A stretch of 64,000 nt of DNA, taken from Lutimaribacter pacificus (lineage in GTDB: Bacteria > Pseudomonadota > Alphaproteobacteria > Rhodobacterales > Rhodobacteraceae). Below the pieces are notes generated by a model, which searched no databases, was not told the DNA's origin, and worked only from the letters and a program-made list of their open reading frames with translations. Made by a program: the position numbers and the translations under genes. The DNA is taken from positions 62,001 to 126,000 of the forward strand of contig NZ_FQZZ01000002.1 in the NCBI RefSeq assembly GCF_900142185.1, written 5' to 3'. Shown in pieces: positions 1 through 7,562 of this stretch; positions within the stretch are counted from its first letter, which is position 1, and every line of letters begins with the position of its first letter.

Positions 1-160
1 CGGCATGTGCTGCACCTGCCGCTGCAAGGTGTCGGAGGGCAGCGCCGAGATGGCGGTGAATTACTCGCTGGAGCCGTGGGAGCTGGAGGCCGGGTTCACG
101 CTGGCCTGCCAGACGCGGCCGACGAGCGAAAAGCTGGTGCTGGATTTCGACGCGGCGTGA
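1..160 (+). CDS. paaE: Phenylacetyl-CoA epoxidase reductase subunit PaaE, C-terminal end only
   Basis: The frame from base 2 to the TGA at 158-160 gives the last 52 residues of a protein whose body lies left of the window. It starts inside a plant-type [2Fe-2S] ferredoxin domain: GMCCTCRCKV supplies two of the cluster cysteines and LACQTRP the last one; the first lies outside the window. The stretch AVNYSLEPWELEAGF is characteristic of PaaE, which passes electrons from NADPH to the diiron epoxidase of aerobic phenylacetate degradation. Its stop codon directly abuts the stop of the convergent gene (TGATCA). Another reductase of the same family cannot be fully excluded from 52 residues. Confidence 0.8.
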   Translation, partial: GMCCTCRCKVSEGSAEMAVNYSLEPWELEAGFTLACQTRPTSEKLVLDFDAA

Positions 161-886
161 TCAGGCCAGCCTGACCCGGCCTTTTTGGGTCAGCTCCCAC
201 ACATCGCCGTCCTGGAACAGGGCGGCGGTGACCTTGCGGCCATAGCCCGCGCCGCTGTCGAGATTGACGCGGTTTCCGTAATTTCTGGCTGTTTCGACCG
301 GGGTATGGCCGTGCACGATCAGCGCGCCATGATCGCGCGGGTCGTCGTGAAACTCTTGCCGTATCCACAACAGGTCGGTTTCCGATTGCGCATCCAGCGC
401 CACGCCGGGGCGGATGCCGGCATGGGCAAAGAACAGCCCGCCGACGCGATGCGAGAGTTTCAGGTCGCGCAGGAATTGCGCGTGGTGCGCGGGCACCTGC
501 GCGCGGATTTCATTGGCCAGTTCGAACATGCGGCGGCCTTCCACCTCTGTCACGCCGTAAGAGGCCACGGTTTCGCGCCCGCCGATCCGGTCGTGCAGCC
601 AGTGATAGCCGACCAGCATATAGGGATCGTGCCGGGGCGGGGTTTCCAGGTACCATTCCATCATCCGGTCGTGATTGCCCTTGAGGCAGGTCCAGTCGCG
701 CCCGTCGGTGCGGCCCCGCGACAAAAGCTCGATCACGCCCCGGCTGTCGGGGCCGCGGTCGACGTAATCGCCCAGAAACACGACGGGCGCATCGGCGCCG
801 CCATCCGCCTCGATCAGGGAAAGCGCGTCTTCGAGCCGGGCAAGCTGGCCATGAATGTCGCCGACGGCGTAGATGGGATCGGTCAT
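161..886 (-). CDS. Metallophosphoesterase of the bacterial Ser/Thr phosphatase (PrpA/ApaH-like) type
   Basis: 241 residues with the complete calcineurin-like metal-site series: GDIHGQ near residue 9, GDYVDRGPDS near 39, KGNHDRM near 69, AHAGI near 150 and VHGHTP near 190. Such enzymes use two metal ions to hydrolyse phosphoesters; family members act on phosphoproteins or dinucleoside tetraphosphates, and the sequence does not tell which. There is no signal peptide, so it is cytoplasmic. It lies downstream of serA on the same strand but behind a strong terminator hairpin, so it is probably transcribed on its own. Confidence 0.85.
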   Translation of the reverse strand: MTDPIYAVGDIHGQLARLEDALSLIEADGGADAPVVFLGDYVDRGPDSRGVIELLSRGRTDGRDWTCLKGNHDRMMEWYLETPPRHDPYMLVGYHWLHDRIGGRETVASYGVTEVEGRRMFELANEIRAQVPAHHAQFLRDLKLSHRVGGLFFAHAGIRPGVALDAQSETDLLWIRQEFHDDPRDHGALIVHGHTPVETARNYGNRVNLDSGAGYGRKVTAALFQDGDVWELTQKGRVRLA

Positions 887-943
887 GTCATGGCCTTAGC
901 GGAAATGCGGGGCGGGAAAAAGGCGCTTGCCCCGCCGCAGGAC

Positions 944-977
944 AAAAGGCGCCACCCCGGCGGAGGTGGCGCCTTTT
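944..977 (-). terminator. Intrinsic terminator after serA
   Basis: A perfect 13-bp inverted repeat, AAAAGGCGCCACC and its complement, around an 8-nt loop. The stem has its own A and T ends, so on the minus strand the hairpin ends in a short U run. It lies 22 nt downstream of the serA stop and separates serA from the phosphoesterase gene. Confidence 0.85.
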
Positions 978-998
978 AGTGTCGCGTATCGCGCGGGA

Positions 999-2597
999 TC
1001 AGGCTACGTCGAATTCCAGCGGCTTGATCTGGCGGAAAAGGCCGGTGTCATGCAGCGCCGTCAGCACCGAGGCGGGCGGTTCCGCATCGAGATAGAGCAG
1101 CGCGATCGCCTCGCCCCCGGCGGCCGCGCGGCCAAGGGTGAAGTTGGCGATGTTGACGCCATTGGTGCCCATCGTCTGGCCCAGCGTGCCGATGATGCCG
1201 GGCACGTCCTCGTTCGTGGTGTAGAGCATGTGGCTGCCCACCTCGGCGTCGATATTGATGCCCTTGATCTGGATGAAGCGCGGCTTGCCGTCCGAGAACA
1301 CGGTGCCCGCGACGGACCGCTCGCGCTTGTCGGTGACGACGGTGACCTTGATATACCCTTCGAACGCGCCGGATTTGTCCTGGTTCGTCGTGCTGATCTT
1401 GATCCCGCGTTCCTTGGCGATCACGGGGGCCGAGACCATGTTCACATCCGGGTTCACCTTTTTCATGATGCCCGACACGACCGAGCAGTTCAGCGCCTCG
1501 AGGTTCATCGCGGCGACGACACCGTCGTAAAGGATGTTGATGGCCTTGATCGGCTCGTCCGTCATCTGGCCGATGAAGCTGCCCAGATGCCCGGCAAGCG
1601 ACACCCACGGGCCCATGACCTTGGCCTCTTCGGCGGTCATCGACGGCATGTTCAGCGCGTTTTCCACCGCGCCGTCCAGCAGGTAGTTCGACATCTGTTC
1701 GGCCACCTGCAAGGCCACGTTTTCCTGTGCCTCGGTGGTGGCGGCGCCCAGATGCGGGGTGCAGACCACGTTGGGCAGGTTGAAAAGCGGGTTTTCGGTG
1801 GCCGGTTCGACGCTGAACACGTCGAAGGCCGCGCCGGCGACATGGCCCGATTTCAGCAGGTCGGCCAGCGCCTCTTCGTCGACAAGGCCGCCGCGGGCGC
1901 AGTTGATGACGCGCACGCCCTTCCTGGTCTTTTCAAGGTTTTCGCGGCTGAGGATGTTGCGGGTCTGGTCGGTCAGCGGAACGTGCAGCGTGATGAAATC
2001 GGCGCGTGTCAGCAGGTCGTCGAGGTCTTCGACCTTTTCGACGCCCATCTTCTCGGCCTTTTCGACGCTCAGGAACGGATCGTAGGCGACGACCTTCATC
2101 TTCAGGCCGCGCGCGCGGTCGCAGACGATGCCGCCGATATTGCCCGCGCCGATCACGCCCAGCGTCTTGCCGGTGAGTTCGACGCCCATGAATTTCGACT
2201 TTTCCCACTTGCCCGCATGGGTCGAGGCGCTGGCCTCGGGAATCTGGCGGGCCACGGCGAACATCATGGCGATGGCGTGTTCGGCGGTGGTGATCATGTT
2301 GCCAAAGGGTGTGTTCATCACGATCACACCCTTTTTCGACGCCGCTTCCTTGTCGATGTTGTCGGTGCCGATCCCGGCGCGGCCGATCACCTTGAGCCTG
2401 TCGGCCTTTTCCAGGATCGTCGGCGTAACCTTGGTGGCCGAACGGATGGCGAGACCGTCGTAATTGCCGATGATCTCGGCCAGTTTTTCCTTGTCCTTGC
2501 CCAGGTCGGGCATGAAATCCACGTCGATCCCGCGATCGCGGAAGATCTGGACGGCGGCATCGGACAGCTTGTCGGAGATGAGAACTTTGGGAGCCAT
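999..2597 (-). CDS. serA: D-3-phosphoglycerate dehydrogenase
   Basis: 532 residues, the length of the long SerA form. It catalyses the first step of serine synthesis, oxidising 3-phosphoglycerate to 3-phosphohydroxypyruvate with NAD. Visible are the nucleotide-binding GVIGAGNIGG near residue 148, the substrate arginine in NCARGGLVDEEAL near 231, and the catalytic histidine in CTPHLGAATTEAQ near 284. An intervening domain and a C-terminal ACT domain (NEDVPGIIGTLGQTMGTNGVNIA) follow, the latter usual for serine feedback. It follows serC on the same strand after 89 bp, so serC-serA probably form one operon. Confidence 0.96.
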   Translation of the reverse strand: MAPKVLISDKLSDAAVQIFRDRGIDVDFMPDLGKDKEKLAEIIGNYDGLAIRSATKVTPTILEKADRLKVIGRAGIGTDNIDKEAASKKGVIVMNTPFGNMITTAEHAIAMMFAVARQIPEASASTHAGKWEKSKFMGVELTGKTLGVIGAGNIGGIVCDRARGLKMKVVAYDPFLSVEKAEKMGVEKVEDLDDLLTRADFITLHVPLTDQTRNILSRENLEKTRKGVRVINCARGGLVDEEALADLLKSGHVAGAAFDVFSVEPATENPLFNLPNVVCTPHLGAATTEAQENVALQVAEQMSNYLLDGAVENALNMPSMTAEEAKVMGPWVSLAGHLGSFIGQMTDEPIKAINILYDGVVAAMNLEALNCSVVSGIMKKVNPDVNMVSAPVIAKERGIKISTTNQDKSGAFEGYIKVTVVTDKRERSVAGTVFSDGKPRFIQIKGINIDAEVGSHMLYTTNEDVPGIIGTLGQTMGTNGVNIANFTLGRAAAGGEAIALLYLDAEPPASVLTALHDTGLFRQIKPLEFDVA

Positions 2598-2686
2598 GTG
2601 TTTGGTCCTTTGAAGCTATGTCAGGGGGTCATCAGGCGCTGCGCGCCGTCTTTGCGAAGGAAGGCGGCAGCCCTGACGAGTGTTCG

Positions 2687-3829
2687 TTATTGCGCGGCGA
2701 TTTCTTCGTGGAACGCCCAGTCGAGCCAGGGCAGCATCGCCTCGATATCGCTGGTTTCCACCGTGCCGCCGCACCAGATGCGCAGGCCGGCCGGTGCGTC
2801 GCGGTAGGCGCCTACGTCCAGCGCCACGCCCTCGGCCTCAAGCCGCTTGGCGACGGCCTTGGCGAATGCGGCGCCGTCGGTGATCCGGTCGTCGGTGAAT
2901 TTCAGGCAGACGCTGGTGTTCGACCGCGTGGCCGGGTCGTTGGCCAGATTGTCGATCCAGCCGCGGTCGTCGCAGAAATCCCAGATCGCCCGCGCATTGG
3001 CATCGGCCCGCGCCATCAGCCCCTTGAACCCGCCGACCGAGCGCGCCCAGTCCAGCGCGACGAGGTAATCCTCGACCGCCAGCATCGAAGGCGTGTTGAT
3101 CGTTTCGCCGACAAAGATGCCCTCGATCAGCTTGCCGCCCTTGGTCAGGCGGAAAATCTTGGGCAGGGGCCATGCGGGGGTATAGCTTTCCAGCCGCTCC
3201 ACCGCGCGGGGGGAAAGGATCAGCATCCCGTGGGCCGCTTCGCCGCCCAGCACCTTTTGCCAGCTGAAGGTGGTCACATCCAGCTTGTCCCAGGGCAGAT
3301 CCTGCGCAAAGGCGGCGCTGGTCGCGTCGCAGATCGTCAGCCCGTCGCGGTTTGCGGGGATCGCATCGCCGTTGGGCACGCGCACGCCCGAGGTGGTGCC
3401 GTTCCAGGTGAACACGACATCGGTATTCCAGTCGACCGTGGCCAGCTCGACGATATCGCCATAGTCGGCGGTCTTTACCTCGGCGTCGATCTTAAGCTGC
3501 TTGACCGCGTCGGTCACCCAGCCCGCGCCAAAGCTTTCCCATGCCAGCATTGTGGCCTTGCGCGCACCCAGGAGCGACCACATCGCCATTTCCACCGCGC
3601 CGGTATCCGAGGCAGGCACGATCCCGATGCGGTAGTCGGCGGGGATGCCCAGCAGCTCGCGCGTGCCTTCGATCGCGTCCTTCAGCTTGGCCTTGCCCAC
3701 CGCGGCGCGGTGCGACCGGCCCAATGCGGCATCGGACAGCTTGTTCAGGTCGAATGTGGGGATCTTGGCGCAGGGGCCAGAGGAAAAACGCGGGTTAGCC
3801 GGCCGCGTTGCCGGTTTGGTCATAGCCAT
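2687..3829 (-). CDS. serC: Phosphoserine aminotransferase
   Basis: 380 residues of the alphaproteobacterial SerC type. It converts phosphohydroxypyruvate to phosphoserine with glutamate, using pyridoxal phosphate; the cofactor lysine is in [17 protein letters not shown]. The N-terminus, [17 protein letters not shown], is typical of the family. The ATG at 3829 has GGAAGGG about nine bases upstream. The gene heads serC-serA. Its 5' leader holds a two-hairpin RNA whose upstream part was replaced by the integrated element, so present transcription may start in element DNA. Confidence 0.95.
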   Translation of the reverse strand: MAMTKPATRPANPRFSSGPCAKIPTFDLNKLSDAALGRSHRAAVGKAKLKDAIEGTRELLGIPADYRIGIVPASDTGAVEMAMWSLLGARKATMLAWESFGAGWVTDAVKQLKIDAEVKTADYGDIVELATVDWNTDVVFTWNGTTSGVRVPNGDAIPANRDGLTICDATSAAFAQDLPWDKLDVTTFSWQKVLGGEAAHGMLILSPRAVERLESYTPAWPLPKIFRLTKGGKLIEGIFVGETINTPSMLAVEDYLVALDWARSVGGFKGLMARADANARAIWDFCDDRGWIDNLANDPATRSNTSVCLKFTDDRITDGAAFAKAVAKRLEAEGVALDVGAYRDAPAGLRIWCGGTVETSDIEAMLPWLDWAFHEEIAAQ

Positions 3830-3895
3830 GATGTGCTACCCTTCCAGATAAGCGCCCCTCGTTGGGGAGGGGTGTCCCAAGGCCGGGATTACTCG
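3830..3895 (-). promoter_or_regulatory. serC leader RNA, hybrid copy (5' half contributed by the element)
   Basis: Read on the minus strand toward serC: hairpin 1 is UCCC-GGCCUU-GGGA (3888 to 3875), then a short ACA-type linker, then hairpin 2 with stem CCCCUC/GAGGGG (3872 to 3855), then the serC Shine-Dalgarno. An RNA motif called serC, upstream of serC genes in alphaproteobacteria, has been described by comparative genomics, and this layout resembles it; the assignment is from memory of its form, not from a covariance search. The second hairpin coincides with the element's attachment repeat. Confidence 0.6.
3855..3878 (+). repeat. attL: left attachment repeat
   Basis: A 24-nt sequence beginning CCCCTCGTTGGGG and ending AGGGGTGTCCC. 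It matches the copy at 19195-19217 except for one extra G in the central G run. It contains a self-complementary hairpin (CCCCTC/GAGGGG), the second hairpin of the serC leader. Confidence 0.8.
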
Positions 3896-3985
3896 CACCC
3901 AGGAAAAACAGCAATAGATACATGGGCCAGAGATGCAGAAAAATGCAGCCCAATGTGGAACATTGCCGGAACGCAAGTTTCCGAT

Positions 3986-4003
3986 TGGCACAAATCTGAC
4001 ACA
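3986..4003 (+). promoter_or_regulatory. Candidate integrase arm site, left end
   Basis: TGGCACAAATCTGACACA: two TGRCACA heptamers starting 11 bp apart, in the same orientation and with the same spacing as a pair inside the right end (19116-19133). Tyrosine integrases of the lambda type bind paired arm sites on both sides of the core. The role is inferred from symmetry only. Confidence 0.45.
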
Positions 4004-4185
4004 AAGCGCGACACGCCGGATGCCCGCCGCAAGGTGCGGCTGCACAGGTCATGGAGTCTGCCGGGGAAAACAAAAATCGCCGAGGGAGCTGGCACTCCAC
4101 TCGACGACATTTGGAAAATAGAAGCTTCGCGAAAAGATTACTGCAATCCGAGTCGCACCGCAAGCCGGACGATGGGGGTGCCGTC

Positions 4186-5283
4186 ATGAGCGCCACCTAT
4201 ACCCATCAGGGCCTGCCCGAAGGCGTGAAGCCGTTTGACCTGCCGGACATGCTGGAGAAGCTGCGCATGAGGCTGGGGCTTCGGGACGAAGACATCACCT
4301 ATATCCGCTACCTGCTGCGGAAGGTCCGCGCCGCCGATTTTCAACCGGGCCGGATATGCGCGGTCTGGGAGGCGGCTGCGACTCAGGCCGCCGATCTCGG
4401 GTTCAACACCCGGCGGATCACGCGGATTGCCACACGGCTGGAAACGCGCGGGCTGGTCCTGCGGACGGCCAGCAAGGGTGGCCGCCGGTTCGGACTGCGC
4501 GGGCCGGACGGCAGGATCGTTGCGGCTGGCGGGATCAATCTCGGCCCGCTGATCGAACAAGCGGGCGATCTGCTGCGCCTCATCCGGCATGAGGCGCGGG
4601 CGTCGGAGCGCCTGCGCGACCAGCGGCAGCGTGCCAACGATCTCATCAAGGTGATCCGCGCCCTCGATGCGGAGGGCGCGCTTGAAGTCGCGCGTGCCGT
4701 GTTTCCCAGATTGCGCCCTTCAGAGGTCAACGACCCGGAGCGGCTCGCCGGGATCATCGAGGCGCTAGAGGCTGTGCTGGCCGATTTTTCGACTGCTCCC
4801 GGTCGGACAACCGAGGCCGCCGGGTCGGACAGTTCGGGCCGACCAGATACCAACCCGGAAAAGAAAACCAAAACCTGTATGGCCGGGAAGCGGCGCGAAA
4901 CGCAGCCGCTGCACACGACACCCGCACAGGTCGCCCTGCTGGCATCCCGCGACCTGCGCAAGGCCTTGGAGCTTTACTGGAGCGCCCAGGATCGAGGTGG
5001 GCACCTGAGTTGGGAGAGCGTCTTGGCGGCCGTTCGGGATCGCGTCCGTCAACTCGGGATTTCGGGTGCGTTCTGGGAACGACAATGCGATCTGCTCGGG
5101 CCTGATCGGGCGGCCCTGTGTCTGGTGATTGCAGATCGCAACGCTGAACGGACGGATGATTATCGGGTCCGTGACGCGGCCAGGGCTTTTGCGGGCATGG
5201 CGCGAAAGGAGGGGTGCCAGGGCGGGATCGTCAACAGCCTGCTGGGCGAGCTGATCGCATTCGCGGGAGGTCAGCAACGATGA
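4186..5283 (+). CDS. repC: Plasmid-type replication initiator RepC, without RepA or RepB
   Basis: 365 residues from the ATG at 4186, where MSATYTHQGLPEGVKPF matches the usual RepC N-terminus; the frame is open for 45 codons upstream but has no family resemblance there. Typical segments are LGLRDEDITYIRYLLRKVRAADF, GRICAVWEAA, GFNTRRITRIATRLETRGLVLRT and INLGPLIEQAGDLLRLIR. RepC starts replication of repABC replicons, usually from an origin inside its own coding sequence; an A-rich patch near 4855-4880 is the most origin-like spot but is unproven. No repAB precedes it, so after excision the element may replicate from repC alone. Confidence 0.88.
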   Translation: MSATYTHQGLPEGVKPFDLPDMLEKLRMRLGLRDEDITYIRYLLRKVRAADFQPGRICAVWEAAATQAADLGFNTRRITRIATRLETRGLVLRTASKGGRRFGLRGPDGRIVAAGGINLGPLIEQAGDLLRLIRHEARASERLRDQRQRANDLIKVIRALDAEGALEVARAVFPRLRPSEVNDPERLAGIIEALEAVLADFSTAPGRTTEAAGSDSSGRPDTNPEKKTKTCMAGKRRETQPLHTTPAQVALLASRDLRKALELYWSAQDRGGHLSWESVLAAVRDRVRQLGISGAFWERQCDLLGPDRAALCLVIADRNAERTDDYRVRDAARAFAGMARKEGCQGGIVNSLLGELIAFAGGQQR

Positions 5284-5335
5284 TGCTGGATGTTTGCTCC
5301 CCCGCTGCCTGCAAAGCGCTTACGATTCCCTTGGC

Positions 5336-5381
5336 GATCCCATCTCGTGCGCCACATACAGGGTTGGCGCGAGATGGGATC
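5336..5381 (+). other. Large imperfect palindrome, candidate oriT
   Basis: GATCCCATCTC pairs perfectly with GAGATGGGATC, and GCGCC with GGCGC, around the loop ACATACAGGGTT with a 2-nt bulge. It lies between repC and the relaxase gene, where MobV-family origins of transfer normally sit. The short reading frame across it (5280-5525, 81 codons) has no recognisable protein character. Function is inferred from position and structure. Confidence 0.5.
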
Positions 5382-5466
5382 GCAGCCGCCAACGGTGGCT
5401 TCGATCCGGGACGGATCGGCGGCGCAGCCGCTTGGCGGGGTCGAGGGGCGCAGCGCTCTCGCCGAC

Positions 5467-5482
5467 ATGTTGCTTGCAACAT
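5467..5482 (+). other. Perfect 16-bp palindrome upstream of the relaxase gene
   Basis: ATGTTGC-TT-GCAACAT, 45 nt before the relaxase start and followed by an A+T-rich stretch. It may be a second oriT component or an autoregulatory operator, since MobV proteins often repress their own promoter. The sequence alone does not separate these. Confidence 0.45.
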
Positions 5483-5527
5483 AATAGTCGGTCCATATTG
5501 CGTTACTCCGAACGGGGGGCTTTGACG

Positions 5528-6883
5528 ATGTCCGGCCCTCAATTCCTCCATATCCAGAGCTATTCCCTGAAGGCGAACCCTGCCGGTCAGTCGGTGGTTC
5601 AGATACTTGGCGAGGCTGCCCGGCAGCCGGAATATTCGGTGCATGTCGATAGTCCGACGCCGCCCAAAATCATCTATGGCGTGACGCCGGACGAGGTGCG
5701 CGAAAAGCATGACGAGATGGTCAAGTCCCGCACCATCGAGGTTAAACTTGCCAACGGGAAGACTGCCAATCGCGGCATTCGAAAAGACCGGCACACGCTG
5801 TTGACGGCAGTCGCGTCGTATCCGCTGCTGACCAGACAGGTCGGGGAAGGTCTGCCCGACCGCATGGCATATGAGCGGTGGATCGACCTGAACTTGAAGT
5901 GGCTACGCGACCAGTTCGGCGAGCAACTGGTTTCGGTCATTGAACATGTAGACGAGAAACACCCCCACCTTCACGCATTCATCTTGCCACTGGACGACCC
6001 GGATTGCATGGCGCGGCGGTTGAACCCTGCCTGGAAGGCCAAGGAAGAGGCCGAGACGCTGGCGAAGACCGATGGTCAAGCAGCCAAGGAGGCGGTGAAG
6101 CTGGGGAACCGCGCGTACAAGGCCAAGGCACGTGAATTGCAGGACGATTATTATGAAAAAGTCGGTTTGCCAGCAGGGCTGACGAGGACCGGGCCGAAAC
6201 GCGAACGCCTAAGCCGCCAGCAATGGAAGGCGCGGAAGGAGGCGGCGAAACGTGAAGCCGAACTGCTCGATCAGATGAATGCCCGCGTCGACGACCTCGC
6301 CGATGGTCAGGCAGAGCTGGACGCGGAAGCAGAACGGAAGGCCGAGGAGATTGCGGCGAAGCTGGAAATGGCGGAATCGATTCTTGAAGGCGCCGAACGT
6401 GCCCAACAGGATGCCGAGCAGACGGCGCGTGCCATTATCGCGCGGGCAGAACGCGAGGCCGAACACCTGAACCGGCGCGTCCGCAGCGAGTTGTTTTATC
6501 GTCAGGACCGGCTCGAAACCGAAATCCAACAATTTGCCCAAACCCGGAAGGCGTTCGATGCGGAGAAAAAGCAGCTTCGTATGGAAGCCTTCACCGAGAC
6601 GGCGGGTGTGACCGTCCGCGTCATACTGGGCGTGTTCACGGGCCGTGTGGAGCTGACCGATGATCGAAAACGGCTGCGGATCGACGATCCGTCGTTGGCG
6701 CAGTCCGTGACGCGATTGGAGCTGACCGCTGCCCTTTGCAAGGTTGTCGCAGTCGTTGAGTTGGTCTGGCACCGGCTGACCGGCAGGTTATCCGAAGCGG
6801 AGCTGCAAGCCGAGCGGCACCGGGCAGAGCAAACCTTGAAACCGACAGTTCACAAAAACCACCGGGGGCCTGACCCCTCATGA
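5528..6883 (+). CDS. mobV: MobV (Pre/Mob) family relaxase
   Basis: 451 residues from the ATG at 5528, which has a GGGGGG Shine-Dalgarno. The N-terminal relaxase domain carries the MobV metal/catalytic signature HVDEKHPHLH at residues 140-149 and an HIQSYS motif near residue 8. A long charged helical region follows (about 195-350), likely coiled coil. MobV enzymes nick oriT and lead the DNA strand into a recipient through a mating pore supplied by another element. The stop overlaps the next start (ATGA), so the two are translationally coupled. Confidence 0.88.
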   Translation: MSGPQFLHIQSYSLKANPAGQSVVQILGEAARQPEYSVHVDSPTPPKIIYGVTPDEVREKHDEMVKSRTIEVKLANGKTANRGIRKDRHTLLTAVASYPLLTRQVGEGLPDRMAYERWIDLNLKWLRDQFGEQLVSVIEHVDEKHPHLHAFILPLDDPDCMARRLNPAWKAKEEAETLAKTDGQAAKEAVKLGNRAYKAKARELQDDYYEKVGLPAGLTRTGPKRERLSRQQWKARKEAAKREAELLDQMNARVDDLADGQAELDAEAERKAEEIAAKLEMAESILEGAERAQQDAEQTARAIIARAEREAEHLNRRVRSELFYRQDRLETEIQQFAQTRKAFDAEKKQLRMEAFTETAGVTVRVILGVFTGRVELTDDRKRLRIDDPSLAQSVTRLELTAALCKVVAVVELVWHRLTGRLSEAELQAERHRAEQTLKPTVHKNHRGPDPS

Positions 6884-7557
6884 GCGATCTCGACAAGCGT
6901 ATCGCCAACCTTCGGGAAAGACGGGACGGCAACATCAAGCTGGTCGGGCGGGAAACCGAACGGCTCAACCAGAAGGTTGCGGCGCTGGATAACGCGGTTC
7001 AGCAGGCCTTTGACCGAATGAAGCTGTGTGAGGCGAAGGCCGCTCAGGTGGATGCGGAAATGGATCGGCTGGTTGGAAGGCTTGGCAAGCTGCGCAGCCT
7101 CCTCCTTGCCGGAATACTGGTGATCTTGCTGGCGGCAATTGCGATCCTCGCGGTGGCTGCGTGGTCCGGGGCAAACATCCGACAGGCGGCGCGACAGGAG
7201 GCTGCGACCATCCGAATGCAGAACGCGACCGAAATCGCTCAGGCACGCCGAGAAGGCGAGGAGGCACTGGCCGGGCTGCACCAGCAATTCGCAGAGCAGA
7301 GAGCATCAATCGAAGGGCAGATCGTGGAAATTGGCGCCGACCTGGCAATGCTGTCCGAAGAGCGCGACGCAGCGCGAACGGAACTCGAACGGTTCCGCGA
7401 TCTGCGGGACCGGATCGGCTTCCACCTTGCGGACTACCGGGGAAGAGTGGTGATTATCGTGCCGGAAGGCCAGGAAATCCGGGGCTGGCGAGCGCCGGGC
7501 CTGTCAGACCTGGCCCGATACAACGGGCGGGTGTTTCGGATACGGGAGGTAGAGTAG
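6880..7557 (+). CDS. Membrane-anchored coiled-coil protein coupled to the relaxase
   Basis: 225 residues, starting inside the relaxase stop codon (ATGA overlap). The first 70 residues are heptad-like and charged. One strongly hydrophobic segment follows (LLLAGILVILLAAIAILAVAAW, about 69-90), then a second long helical stretch to about 185 and a small globular tail. It may bring the relaxosome to the membrane, like other single-pass Mob accessory proteins. That is inference from coupling and topology; I recognise no named family. Confidence 0.6.
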   Translation: MSDLDKRIANLRERRDGNIKLVGRETERLNQKVAALDNAVQQAFDRMKLCEAKAAQVDAEMDRLVGRLGKLRSLLLAGILVILLAAIAILAVAAWSGANIRQAARQEAATIRMQNATEIAQARREGEEALAGLHQQFAEQRASIEGQIVEIGADLAMLSEERDAARTELERFRDLRDRIGFHLADYRGRVVIIVPEGQEIRGWRAPGLSDLARYNGRVFRIREVE

Positions 7558-7562
7558 CACGC

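Noticed and set aside
3830-3900. tRNA gene end as the integration target
   Set aside because: No T-arm or acceptor stem; the target is the serC leader hairpin.
927-4189. Long plus-strand open frames opposite serA and serC
   Set aside because: Antisense shadows of identified enzymes; no domains.
5280-5525. 81-codon reading frame overlapping the repC stop
   Set aside because: Its sequence is dictated by the palindromes, with no protein character; treated as the transfer-origin region.
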